From Misgurnus anguillicaudatus (Eukaryota; Chordata; Actinopteri; Cypriniformes; Cobitidae), in the NCBI RefSeq assembly GCF_027580225.2, contig NC_073358.2, positions 23,152,501-23,216,500 of the forward strand: 64,000 nucleotides of DNA, in the 5' to 3' direction. Of the stretch, positions 51,188-62,460 are shown in pieces (the stretch's first letter is position 1; each line of letters opens with the position of its first letter). A program made the translations under genes and the position numbers. The notes below the pieces were generated by a model. The model was not told the DNA's origin, did not search any database, and saw nothing but the letters and a program-made list of their open reading frames with translations.

Positions 51188-51346
51188 TAATCTTTTGCCC
51201 CCGCCGAAAGTTTTAACTTACAGACCAAAAAAGACGAGCTGAACAACGATATGCAAGTGGGCTTTTCTCTTCCAGAGAGCACAAACCAAGGCTCATTTTT
51301 GCGGACAGTAAGTGAATTATAATATTTGAATTTATGGTATTATGAC

Positions 51347-52406
51347 CAGGGCTTGACATTAACACCCGCCAAATGCGGGTAGATTTTGGCCGTGGCGGGT
51401 AAGACAACTAATCCCACTAGCCACTTTGGCAGGTTGAATATAATTTTTTTAATTGTAGTTTTCTTAAAAGTTATGCGAAATGATAAACAATACGCAATGC
51501 GACACTGGGAAATTACAACTCCCATGAGCACTCTGCACCCAGCGCAACCCACGTTTGTTGAGAGACGCGTTGCGGACCAAAGCGTCAGCTTCCAGAGAGC
51601 GCGCGAGAGCTGATGGATGTGCGAAATGCACCAGAGGACGCAGTCTGAGCCCATACACACTTCGGGAAAGATAAAACAATTGCATGGAAGTGATTGAAGA
51701 TACCGTATATAAATTGCGTGCACACTCTCAGGGCAAGAGCGGAGAGAAATTCAGCGCATACCTGAATGCACACAAAATCAAAGGAAACCCGCCCGCAGAG
51801 AGGTTCGCGCATCATTTTAATGTAACAATAATGCCCTCTCGACATTTCTCATTAAAAAGTCTTAAATCACTTTTATCAGTAACCATGATCAAGCTTATAA
51901 AATACATCTGCATAAACTAGCTGACAGTAAAATTCATGTACATTTCTTGAAAGTATTTACTGCTGTTGTTAATAAATATTTAAAGTGGTTGTCGATGGGT
52001 TTTGTGTTTATCTTTTCAGTTTAGAATTAGTGTTTCTTCTACACCCCTGCTCCACTTTTAATATATTCATTCAAAGTTAATCTATTTGTGCCTTACTTAC
52101 TAGCATGTTTTTCATGCACCTTAATATATAATATGATCTATACTAATATACCAGCTATATACCAGCTAATAAATGTTGACTTAATTTGGGTAGTCAGACT
52201 GCATTTGAAATTCAGTCTGCATCTAATTTAGCAAGTAAATTTGCTCAATTAATAGTCATTTTAGGATGCCAAAGTCAAGTTTAATCATATACAATTTATT
52301 TTACCAGCAACAAAAATTTGGCCAGTGAAAATGCTGAGTGGCTAGTAACTTTGAAAAACAACTAGCCACTTTGGCCGGTGAGCAAAAAAGTTAATGTCAA
52401 GCCCTG
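51347..52406. mobile_element. hAT-like element nested in copy B
   Basis: TIRs CAGGGCTTGACATTAAC / GTTAATGTCAAGCCCTG with 8-bp duplication ATTATGAC (51339-51346, 52407-52414). It has the same insertion site and duplication as in copy A, so it was already inside the outer element before the two copies separated. Confidence 0.85.
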
Positions 52407-52622
52407 ATTATGACATTTAGAGTTCCACTTTTATACTTTAGCCACAGGCTCACGTAAGAGATTTTTCATATCATACAGTGTTTCCCACACATAAGTTAGA
52501 CTAATTCTAGTTAGACAGATTCAACACCGGCCTCCACATATTGCGTTTCGTTATTTATTTATTTTTTTACTTTAAAACACGCAGTGTATTCGTTCAGCTG
52601 CATTTACTGTTCCTGCTCTCTT

Positions 52623-52660
<38 letters not shown>

Positions 52661-52899
52661 CATTATAAAGAGATAATCCGTGGAGACGTGGCTCTGCGCT
52701 GCGTGAGACAAACACGCAATATAGCCAAAGTCACCTCAAATATCCGCTATTCAATTTAAATATTTAACAATTTCCTACCTATCCCTTGCTGCCACTGGAA
52801 AAAAGATAAAAAATAAAATAAAATAAAATCCCTACCGACCCATGACCTAAACTGACCACCAACCAGAACCAAACTTATTTTTTTATGCCTTATCAGGAC

Positions 52900-54030
52900 A
52901 TAAATAAGCCTAGAGGTTGTAAATATAGTGTAAACATGCACAATTTGCAAACTATTATGATAAATAGCAAAAATCATGTATAGTGACATTATAGCGAACA
53001 ATGTTATGAAATAATGCAACGTACACAATTAACTTTGTCATGGCATTTTGTTATGTTTACTTGTGATTTAGCTGCAATCATCTAAAAACGTTATAAGCTA
53101 GCAAACGCGGTACTTGATTATTATATGCACTCTACACTTGAAATAAACTTCTTATTATCCTATTACCATCATCTGTAGTTTAGTAGACTATGCAGTAGCC
53201 TAATATTTGTATGAAATTGTGAAACATTACCTGGTCATTATCTTTGGAGTACTAGAGTGGGAAATTACGACAGTTGCAAGTATTCTTCAGCGACTCTAGG
53301 GGTCGCTGTTTGACAAAAACGCCGAAATGCATAGAGCGGCTTTAAAAGGTACTTGGGAGAACCAAAATTTCTATGACATTTTGTGCATAAAACCATAGAA
53401 CATAGAGTTTATACTTGCCCTGCATAACACGTTACAATACATTTCATTTTAGTTCATGAGTCATATGACCCTGCAATTATGGTAAATTATAACTTACTAT
53501 TAAAACCAATGAATTGTATTTTAAGCCCAAATTGATTATATCATACCAGTATGCATTGTAAGTTAGTTTCACCTGTAAGTATTGTAAATTCCTTATCAGT
53601 TTACCTAGAAGTGTTTTACTATAACTGCTGTTGCTTCTGTGAAAGAAAGCCATCAGTCATTTTAATTACAGTCAAGCATGACATTCCTGAGGTAAACAAA
53701 TACTGTCATTGACAATAGTGACAGGGTTTGGATTACCAGTAAATATAATTACTGTATCCTGCAAAACCAAGCAAACAAAAAAATGTTTCATTGTGGTGCT
53801 GTTTATAATTCTCAATCATAAAAAGTACCTTACGATTAATAATCTACTTCCTTCTTACCATCATACATTTTATGTGTGGTATATTGTAGGATATATTACA
53901 CAGTAACTTCATAATAGTCCATTTGTACACATTGAGGCTTGTGTAAATTTTTAACACAATTAAACCAGTAATTCTATTAATAGTAGTTCCTTTTGTGTTG
54001 TTGTCGCCCAATAAATACTACAGTGGGAAT
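52900..54030. other. AT-rich intergenic sequence, nothing recognised
   Basis: No long open frames, transposon ends or RNA genes were seen. Confidence 0.4.
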
Positions 54031-54040
54031 TACATACAAG

Positions 54041-55961
54041 TTTTCCATAGATCTGAAATATACTTGTGGTGGTAGCCGGTGAAAAGGGCAATCATTGCCC
54101 ACCGCCAAAAACTGGTCTAAAGTTATTATACGACAAAGAACTAATAATGTGTGACACAACAAAATACTTTGATTTAAATTATAGTTTGTTAATCCAACCA
54201 CTCCAAACTATCTTTGCCATGAACAAAGCTGACACTGTTTGTCAAAGCACCGCAAAAATACTGTTTATGAAGCAATTAGATGACCCCTTTTATCAAACTC
54301 TATTGAATACAATATGTAGTATATTAATTATAGACAGTGCAGGTCTATAGTTTATAAATGTGACTGGTGTTATAATGGTTATTATTTCTATTAGATAGAG
54401 CAGAAGCAGGAAAAGTGCCTCTCTTTCTATTTCTCTCATGCCGATAAAAAAAAGCTTAATCCACTAATTATTTCAGATTTTAAAGTCTACTTGCTGTCCC
54501 AGTGACAGGGCCTTTACATTACAGCTTTGCGTTTTGTAAATCTTGAGTCAGCTTGAGCTTTGCACGTTCAGTGCAATGGGCTTAACATTAGCATTGTCTT
54601 TTTGCTACCATCTCTGTGCAAACTTTTTAAATTTTAGAAAAGATATGGTTTATTAATAATAATAGTATAAAAAAATAGGAGAAAGAAAATCCAGTGTGGT
54701 CGTGACTTTCAAAACAAGAGCCAGTTGTCATCGCCATAGAAACTGCAGGCACGCTGAGACTGCACACGAGCTTTAGCGCGGTAGCGCTCACGGCCATTCT
54801 ACGATTGACTTGAGTTTTACACACAATATTAATCAGACTTGGGACCCGAAGTAATTTAACTTTGATTGACCCGGACCCCACTGACCATTTCAAATATAAA
54901 CCTGGAACCATACGGGCTGCGGGTGCTCCGCGAAGTCCTCTAATGATAAAACTCTGCTCAAGTTCAGAAACATAGGATACAATGGCCCTGTCCCAAATGG
55001 CACACTCCAGACTTGTGGTCCTCCTCAGAGTCCACACTTTGATGACATCATGTAGTCCAGACTTTAGGGACCCTTGAAGCGAGTCCACATGGGTGCACCA
55101 GAGTCGTATTTTGGGACAGACTCGAGCGTCACATCGGAAATAGGTAGAGAAGTAGTGTGAACTCCTCCCTTCCGTCCTCTGATTAGTCTGTCTCTCTTAC
55201 GCAAGGAATTCTGGGTTGGTAAAGTGCACGAAGCCTGCTGCAGTGCGGACTTCGCTGAAAAGGCCGCATCAACGGGCAAAGGAGGCGCTGATGAGCACAC
55301 TTCAAAACGTAAAAATGACAGATGGGACACCCTACGGACTCGTAGACTAAGCGAGCACGTGCATTTTAAAGGGACACTTCACCCATTTGCATTAAGCTTT
55401 GTATAGTTAGAACTCCAGTCATGTTTTGGAATAGTCGGGCATCATTCCCTCTGTTTCCCCTGAGACAGGAGAAATATGGATTTCAGTGTGGCACTTCCTT
55501 CTTTCAATGATGTAAAAATCATCATTTTGCATCATTGAAAGAAGGAAGTCCTATATCTTTGTTGAGGGGGTGACACTACACACACCCCTTGTCTCAATCA
55601 AATAGGCACCAAATTCGAAATTTATGTTACATTTCAACTACAAATATGATACACTTTTAATAAAGATTAATGTTTCCACGGGTGAAATGCTCCTTTAAGG
55701 CCATGAGACCGAAAGTCCACATGAAGTGCGCCATTTGGTACAGGGCCAATGTGACAAAAGCTTGTTCACATCACACCCAAGAGAAACAGAGAGCATGTGA
55801 ACGCAAACCGATCTCATCAGGTCGCACACAAAATGTCATTATTAAAGAGTGTAATCATCACGGAAGAATAAAAAGACAAAATTTGATGCCAGATATACTT
55901 GGCCGCTTGTTAATATACCTGGGCGGCGCGCCCAAGTAAAGTCAATGTGTGGGAAACACTG
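54041..55961. mobile_element. Most complete copy of the CCCACAGATCTGAAATT repeat
   Basis: Runs from TTCCATAGATCTGAAATATA to TGTGGGAAACACTG; similar ends occur near 40985-41025 and 52480. It lacks the three insertions found in the 35.7-41.0 kb copy, so it serves as the empty-site reference. It is itself interrupted by 54984-55747. No transposase was recognised. Confidence 0.55.
54984..55747. mobile_element. MITE (GGCCCTGTCCCAAATGG ends) with internal hairpin
   Basis: TIRs GGCCCTGTCCCAAATGG / CCATTTGGTACAGGGCC with AAT on both sides, possibly a 3-bp duplication. Inside, ACTTCCTTCTTTCAATGATG and its inverse at about 55490-55550 form a second stem-loop. 764 bp, non-coding. Confidence 0.65.
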
Positions 55962-56400
55962 TTAAATGGTCACACATTTTTTTACTCTGGCCATATCACT
56001 TTGGACACAACTTTGGTATTTCTGTCTGCTTGTTAAGTCATGATGTAAGCCTGCACTCGTTTCATATGAAAGTACAATCTCAACAGCCATATATGAACTC
56101 GTGGTGTACACTACACAAGCACAGACATCTAAGACCAACAATACTTTAACAATTCATAAAAGATGAATTACTTGCTGATCATCTGGGATTTCAGGATGGA
56201 GATTAAGGGTTAGGATCATGATTTTCTGTAGTTTTACACTGGACTGTGATTACTATAGTTTGTTGTTTGCTTAAGGCAGGTTCCATTTTAAAATAAATAG
56301 ACTGATTTAACATCAGATCAAGACAACAGACTCGATTATAATCAAAGTTAGATGGTTACTGCAGAACAAGTCTAGTTAAGAATTCTGAGTTGTGGACCGT

Positions 56401-56876
56401 TGTAATGGTTTTGTTCTGTGTTTACTTGTGTTCTGTGTATTTTTGTATTTTGGACTTTTATTTTGATACCCTGCTCTGTTCTGACTTTTATTTTGATATT
56501 CATCATGCCATGTCACAGTTCACACTTCCTGTCTGTCTGTATATAAGTCACTTCCTGTTCACCTGTTCCTGGCTGAATATTATATATAGTAAGCCTGTCT
56601 GTTACCTGTCTGAGACCTGTTACCTGAATTCTGTTTTTGTTATCTGTTTATCTGTTTAATCTGTTACCTGGATCTGCCTGTTTTTTGACCTGTGCCTGTT
56701 ACCTTGGATTTTGATTGTTACTCTGCCTGCCCTGAACCTAGCCTGTATTTGGATTTCGATTATTGGATAACCCTGTTTGGATTTGTTTGCTGGCCCTTAT
56801 TGGGATTTTACTTAATAAACACCTTTTGCACATGGATTCACCTCTTCATCGCTTTCTTTAAAGCAACCCCGTTACA
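56401..56876 (+). repeat. 5' LTR
   Basis: 476 bp, TG...CA ends. A TATATAA box lies at 56540-56546 and AATAAA at 56814-56819, giving plausible promoter and poly(A) signals. Tandem-like CTGTTACCTG motifs occur between 56600 and 56710. The open frames inside the LTR recur in the 3' LTR and are not genes. Confidence 0.9.
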
Positions 56877-56931
56877 GAATATTCAGCCTAACCCGGAATC
56901 CAGCAAAGGTTTGTAACTTCCCACCAGCACC

Positions 56932-58827
56932 ATGAAACCTGTTTATGCACTACTTGCACTACGCCAGAACCACCGTCCCATTGAGGAATATGTGAGTGAT
57001 TTTTTGGACTTGAGTAATCAGGTACATTTTGACGAGGACACTTTAAAACCCATTTTTTATAATGCTCTTGATGAGTGGTTGCGTCTGTGTATGCCTCATG
57101 ATATGTCTGCCTGGTCCCTGGAGAGTTATATTGACTTTGCCCTGTTGTTGTGTGGCTCTCCCTTCACGGTGGGTGTTGCGGATAGCAAACCAGAGGCTAT
57201 TCCCAACACGCCACGCCATGTCCTGCCTGTTATGCCCACACCTGTACCAGTTATGCCGGCTCTGTCCATGCCTGTTCCCAAAATGGCTGCCACCATGCTT
57301 GCTCCCAAAATGGCCGCCATCCTGCCTGTCCCTAAAATGGCCGCCACCCTGCCTGTTCCCAAAATGGCCGCCATCCTCCCTGTTTCTGCACCTGTACCTG
57401 TTTTTGAGAAAACCACCACCATTCCTGCACCTGTACTTCAGAGAGCCATCATCACCACCACACCTGCACTAATGAGAGCTATTGTACACCCTGCACCTTC
57501 CGTCAAGATGGCCGCCCTGCCTGAACTGACAACCCCAAAGGTATGTCTCATTGACTCAGTTATTTCAGAATTTGCCATAGCCCTTTGGTGCGTCTGGTCT
57601 GCCTTCTGCTCTGTTGTTCCCGAGGTTCCTCAAGGCCCTGAATCTAAACCATCTGACTCATCTGATCTGCCCGTCTCATCTGATCTGCCCGTCTCATCTG
57701 ATCTGCCCGACTCATCTGATCTGCCCGACTCATCTGATCTGCCCGACTCATCTGATCTGCCCGACTCATCTGATCTGCCCGACTCATCTGATCTGCCCGA
57801 CTCATCTGATCTGCCCGACTCATCTGATCTGCCCGACTCATCTGATCTGCCCGACTCATCTGATCTGCCCGACTCATCTGATCTGCCCGACTCATCTGAT
57901 CTGCCCGACTCATCTGATCTGCCCGACTCATCTGATCTGCCCGACTCATCTGATCTGCCCGACTCTTCTGATTCACCTAATCCGCCCGACTCCTCTGATT
58001 CTTCTGATTCATCTGATTCGTCTGTCCTGCCTGATTCACCTGTCCCATCTGATTCGTCTGTCTCACCTGATTCACATGATTCGTCTGTCCTGCCTGATTC
58101 ACCTGTCTTGTCTGATTCATCTGGTCCACCACCTGGGACATCGCCACCCTGGGCTTTGGGAGCTTTCCCAAGTTTTTTTTGGGGGGGGGTAGTACCCGGA
58201 CACAGGGAGGAGGCAGAGGACACCAAGGCGGAGGCCGAAGTGTGCTCGGACCCTTCCTCTCCCTGTGTTCCAGGTCTATTCCTGCCTCATGATCTAGCTC
58301 CATGTCTGCCCCATGACCCAGGTCCAAGCCTGCCCCATGACCCAGGTCCAAGCCTGCCCCATGACCCAGGTCCAAGCCTGCCCCATGACCCAGGTCCAAG
58401 CCTGCCCCATGACCCAGGTCCAAGCCTGCCCCATGACCCAGGTCCAAGCCTGCCCCATGACCCAGGTCCAAGCCTGCCCCATGACCCAGGTCCAAGCCTG
58501 CCCCATGACCCAGGTCCAAGCCTGCCCCATGACCCAGGTCCAAGCCTGCCCCATGACCCAGGTCCAAGCCTGCCCCATGACCCAGGCCCGCATCTGCCCC
58601 ATGACCCAGGCCCGCATCTGCCCCATGACCCAGGCCCGCATCTGCCCCATGACCCAGGCCCGCATCTGCCCCATGACCCAGGCCCGCATCTGCCATATGA
58701 CCCAGGACCTCTCCTGAACTGCCCTGCCTTCGCCAAGAGGTCCTGGCCCGCCCGCCCACCCTCTATTGGACTGTATGTTTTGTTTGTTGGGCTCCGGGAG
58801 TCGCCCTTTAGAGGGGGGGTTCTGTAA
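56932..58827 (+). CDS. Gag-like, tandem-repeat protein of the LTR element
   Basis: 631 aa, starting at an ATG in good context (CACCATGA). Residues 1-85 (LLALRQNHRPIEEYVSDFLD ... LLCGSPFTVG) resemble the N-terminal part of Ty3/gypsy-type Gag domains carried by fish elements. Next comes a Pro/Ala region with repeated PKMAA units (about 118-160). Then about 17 near-identical 6-residue units (SSDLPD/V; about 240-345), a Ser/Asp/Pro-rich linker, a Gly-rich joint, and about 16 octads GPSLPHDP or GPHLPHDP (about 460-585). The stop codon TAA lies inside the first bases of the 3' LTR. No zinc knuckle or enzymatic motif is visible. Open frames on the other five frames here are shadows of the repeats. 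Confidence 0.6.
   Translation: MKPVYALLALRQNHRPIEEYVSDFLDLSNQVHFDEDTLKPIFYNALDEWLRLCMPHDMSAWSLESYIDFALLLCGSPFTVGVADSKPEAIPNTPRHVLPVMPTPVPVMPALSMPVPKMAATMLAPKMAAILPVPKMAATLPVPKMAAILPVSAPVPVFEKTTTIPAPVLQRAIITTTPALMRAIVHPAPSVKMAALPELTTPKVCLIDSVISEFAIALWCVWSAFCSVVPEVPQGPESKPSDSSDLPVSSDLPVSSDLPDSSDLPDSSDLPDSSDLPDSSDLPDSSDLPDSSDLPDSSDLPDSSDLPDSSDLPDSSDLPDSSDLPDSSDLPDSSDLPDSSDLPDSSDSPNPPDSSDSSDSSDSSVLPDSPVPSDSSVSPDSHDSSVLPDSPVLSDSSGPPPGTSPPWALGAFPSFFWGGVVPGHREEAEDTKAEAEVCSDPSSPCVPGLFLPHDLAPCLPHDPGPSLPHDPGPSLPHDPGPSLPHDPGPSLPHDPGPSLPHDPGPSLPHDPGPSLPHDPGPSLPHDPGPSLPHDPGPSLPHDPGPSLPHDPGPHLPHDPGPHLPHDPGPHLPHDPGPHLPHDPGPHLPYDPGPLLNCPAFAKRSWPARPPSIGLYVLFVGLRESPFRGGVL
57650..57966 (+). repeat. 18-bp tandem repeat array (SSDLPD units)
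   Basis: About 17 units of TCTGATCTGCCCGACTCA. The first few have GTC instead of GAC, giving Val for Asp; the rest are essentially identical, implying recent expansion. The unit length preserves the reading frame. Confidence 0.9.
58300..58700 (+). repeat. 24-bp tandem repeat array (GPSLPHDP units)
   Basis: About 16 units of 24 bp encoding GPSLPHDP (first about 11) then GPHLPHDP (last about 5). The two blocks are internally homogeneous, indicating two separate expansions of variant units. All are in frame. Confidence 0.9.
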
Positions 58828-59294
58828 TGGTTTTGTTCTGTGTTTACTTGTGTTCTGTGTATTTTTGTATTTTGGACTTTTATTTTGATACCCTGCTCTG
58901 TTCTGACTTTTATTTTGATATTCATCATGCCATGTCACAGTTCACACTTCCTGTCTGTCTGTATATAAGTCACTTCCTGTTCACCTGTTCCTGGCTGAAT
59001 ATTATATATAGTAAGCCTGTCTGTTACCTGTCTGAGACCTGTTACCTGAATTCTGTTTTTGTTATCTGTTTATCTGTTTAATCTGTTACCTGGATCTGCC
59101 TGTTTTTTGACCTGTGCCTGTTACCTTGGATTTTGATTGTTACTCTGCCTGCCCTGAACCTAGCCTGTATTTGGATTTCGATTATTGGATAACCCTGTTT
59201 GGATTTGTTTGCTGGCCCTTATTGGGATTTTACAATAAAACACCTTTTGCACATGGATTCACCTCTTCATCGCTTTCATTAAAGCACCCGTTAC
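58823..59294 (+). repeat. 3' LTR
   Basis: 472 bp, near-identical to the 5' LTR. Differences are clustered near the end (for example CAATAAAACACC for TTAATAAACACC). AATAAA is at 59234-59239. Confidence 0.9.
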
Positions 59295-59299
59295 AACCG

Positions 59300-60300
59300 T
59301 AAGCAATTTTCACTTTTTTACCTTCTATAATGGTTCATTTTATTTATCACCTATTTACTGAGAAAACCACCAGTAGTAAATATAATGGTTCTACAGTACA
59401 GACACTTTTAAAAGTGTGTATCCGTGTGTTGTATAAACACTCCATCCTGGCACTTGTCACTTGGCTGATCTCCACCTGTTTGTTGCCTTAGGTGGTCAAC
59501 TATGTGATGAACTTGTCTGGTGCAGATTCTACTATTTTTGTCAACTTGTTGTTATGCCTTTTACTGGTTTTTATTTGGTTTCTTTGTTTTAAAGGAATGG
59601 TTCACTCCAAAATAATGTTTTTCTTTAGCTGAGCACTGGAGAGGTTTTGACCTGCCCTTACATTTGTGCTTTTTTCAGTTGTTAAAAACATAATAATGGC
59701 AATAGTCTCATTACACTGTAATTAGTGCAAACTTGACTACCATAATATGTGAGCAACATGTATGTACACGTTTGTGTTTTGTAATGAATAATGCGTGGTT
59801 ATTAAAAAAGCAAACAATTAAGGCACTGAAATAAAATCATAATAAACATGTTTTTACAAGTTTTTCAAAACTGGATCTAGTCTAGATTTTTTACAGTGAG
59901 ACCTCCAATTGGGAGGAAGCTTACACTAGCAAGTAGGCTGGATTTCACATATGTGAGGGGCTTGCCTATAGGGCTTTAACGAAATATTTGCTGTTTCAAG
60001 TCTGTTTATATGATGGTAGCGTAGTTTAGGTCAAGCCCTCAAACCATAAATGTTCGCTGTGGTTTATAGTTGGGGTAAGGATTGGGGTATAATATGTTTT
60101 CTGTAAGATGGAAAGTCCTAAAATTGAAAGGCTTGAAGCACCACTCAGCTGGGATAGTGAGGCTCTCTGGCTTCAGAGAAGCCAACAAACCATGCCCCTG
60201 TGTGATGTCAACAGTCAACAGATTAACAGTCAGCAGTACACCATTGCCAGCATTCCGGTCCTGAGTGTTTTGTGTTGCAATACATTTTATACATTGTTAT
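59300..60300. other. Intergenic sequence, nothing recognised
   Basis: AT-rich, no gene or clear transposon ends. The short open frames near 60080-60310 have no recognised similarity. Confidence 0.4.
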
Positions 60301-61347
60301 TAGGGCTGGGATAAACTATTATTTTTAAACGATTAATCTAGCGATTATTTTTTCGATGCATCGATTAATCTAACGATTCATTTTATCAGTCCGATTCGAT
60401 TTCGATTCGATTCTTGATTATCTCCCCATTAATTAACTAATAGCAATTTATACTAATAGCAAAAATGTTGTTTTACATATCTGATGTAAACATTTCAATA
60501 TATGTTCATTGCTCCTAACATTTCAAAATAAAAAAAAGACTATACAAGTGCAAAATAATGTATTCTTAGTCAGAGCATTCAATAAAGCGTTTGCAGCTCA
60601 TACTGTGCAGTTTAGTAACAGTATAAAAATCTAAAGTTCAAATTACTTTATTTTACATGCATTTATGTGCAAAACCCCTTCAATGTGCCTTTTGATGGTC
60701 AGTGTAACATTTACAACTTGATTTGTTTAATCCACATTGTTTTTGTGCTGTTCTAGTCCATTTAATGACAGATAAACACAATTATAGACTTAAGAAGCAC
60801 ATATATTATTAAATCTCTTTCTCTTAAGTTCGTTAAGATAGATTAGGACTCATTTACTGCTGGACAGAGAGTGAATGAAAGCGCAGTCTTCTGGCAACAG
60901 TGACATATTTCATTGCTTTCTGTTACATTGCTCAAATTCATGACGGGTAAAATACACTTCACATTCATGATTTTATGGTAAAATGACACATTTTCGCGTC
61001 AATCCACAAGCATTTAAACCATAAACAAAGCACTTTCACTCTAATTGAGCATGAGCAGCGCCGCAGAACCGACGCAGAAACGATTCCAGCACTGTTGCTA
61101 CAGAGCCGCGAGCTCGCGCTGCTCATGCGGCGGGGTGCATGCTTGTTAACATGGGCGCTGAAAAAAACACGCGCCGCACGTACTGCTCACACTTGCTGTG
61201 TGAAACCGGCGTGGACTGAAGCCACTAGCATTGCTACTATTCTACGGCGCCGTGTTTTTGGGTCTGACGAATCGACGCGCATATTTTGCGTCGACGTATT
61301 TTTTGCGTTGACGTCGTCGATTACGTCGACGCGTTGTCCCAACCCTA
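60301..61347. mobile_element. hAT-like element (TAGGGCTGGGATAAAC ends)
   Basis: Left end TAGGGCTGGGATAAACTA, right end GTTGTCCCAACCCTA, with perfect 8-bp duplication ATTGTTAT (60293-60300, 61348-61355). Subterminal GATTAATC and GTCGACG repeats. 1047 bp; no transposase. Confidence 0.85.
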
Positions 61348-61753
61348 ATTGTTATACATTTATACGTTGTTTTACATAGCTTACACAGCACAAGAAAGTT
61401 TTATCCCCTTAACTGGCGCAGCACTTTTTGAGTTGGGGGGGGGTGAAAAGGTGATTTGATGAACAGTACACCTTCACATTAATTTAACTCTAGCATTTTT
61501 TGGTTTAGAAGCCTAATCCTGGTATTTTGTTTTAAAGGAGACACTTTTTTTTACAATAGTTTTACGGAAGTGTCTGGAGGTGAAAATATTAAATAAAATC
61601 ATTGTTATAGCAGTTTACTTTTTATTGTAATAAAAATAATGCTAAGGCTTCCCACGTAATCCATCGTCAAATGTTTGATTTACAACATAAACACGCAGCT
61701 TTCGTGGTCATCACGTAACTTTCGGTAAACTCTGCGAAGAATAAGTAACAACG

Positions 61754-62460
61754 TAGAGATGCTCCGATGAGCATTTTTGAGGCCGATTACCGATCACTAA
61801 GATCATGATCGCCGATCAGTGCCGATCATAGAATGGCAGTGGAATGGGAATCTTTTATCTATAATCTAGCAGAGTTTGAACCATTTGTAGAAATGAAACT
61901 AACTATAAATTAGGTATATTATTGTTTTAATAGAGAATCGAATAAATAAGCACAACAAATATTTCTTCTTGCAAAGAGAAATGTAATATGCCTTTAAAAA
62001 GGTTTATGTCTGTTAAAAGTAATTAAAATAAAACACTTCACAGTCTTTACTGTATGAATTAAATATACACGCATTCGTATGAAGTACAACAGTTCTTCAC
62101 TGATGAGCAGAGAGTAGTTTTATTGAGAGATGAATTAGGATACTGTAGCTTTAAGATGTAGGAGAGATCGTTCTCTTCACGTGCACTGATGACAGGCTGC
62201 TGTGTATGCGTGCGGCGGGTGTCCGCAAACAAGAGCAGCTGTGAGGAAAATGGAAGTTTAAACCTTCAAAACTTTAAAACGAATGCAAGTAATAAACTTT
62301 CGGCTTGAGGATGCAATTGTTCGCGATAGATATGTGTTGTATACGCTGTTTGATGGGGATGTGAAGACGCATTGCGCTGAGGACCGGAGCGCGTCCTCAT
62401 AGAAAATACGCATATCTCTGTAAAGGGGCAGAGAGAAAAATCCAAATCTGAGCATCCCTA
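61754..62460. mobile_element. hAT-like element (TAGAGATGCTCCGAT ends)
   Basis: Left end TAGAGATGCTCCGATGAGC, right end TGAGCATCCCTA, with TAACAACG / TACCAACG flanks (7/8 bp). Repeated GCCGATCA motifs lie near the left end. The sequence beyond, to about 62700, ends in CAGCCGATACCGATAC and looks like part of a related older element. Confidence 0.75.

Larger units (their letters stand above)
50185..52889. mobile_element. PIF/Harbinger-like composite element, copy B
   Basis: Same ends and TTA flanks (50182-50184, 52890-52892) as copy A at 45558-47320. It carries the same hAT-like element (51347-52406), plus a TA-flanked insertion (50513-51187) and about 235 bp with a (CT)/(CA) microsatellite near 52620 that copy A lacks. 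Confidence 0.75.
56396..59299 (+). mobile_element. Non-autonomous LTR retrotransposon with 5-bp target duplication
   Basis: Two direct LTRs (56401-56876 and 58823-59294), each starting TGTAATGG and ending GTTACA, are flanked by the perfect 5-bp duplication ACCGT (56396-56400, 59295-59299). The LTRs differ by only a handful of substitutions and small indels, so insertion is recent. A purine-rich tract (GAGGGGGGG) precedes the 3' LTR, as a polypurine tract should. The internal region has one long ORF and no protease, reverse transcriptase, RNase H or integrase, so it depends on enzymes from elsewhere. A tRNA primer-binding site directly after the 5' LTR could not be recognised. Confidence 0.9.

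Noticed and set aside
56390..57000. 89-codon and 84-codon frames in the LTRs
   Set aside because: Identical in both LTRs and without a domain; they are LTR sequence.
57614..58938. Long open frames of 110-260 codons on both strands through the LTR element
   Set aside because: Tandem units of 18 and 24 bp keep every frame open; only the 56932 frame has a good start and a non-repeat Gag-like head.
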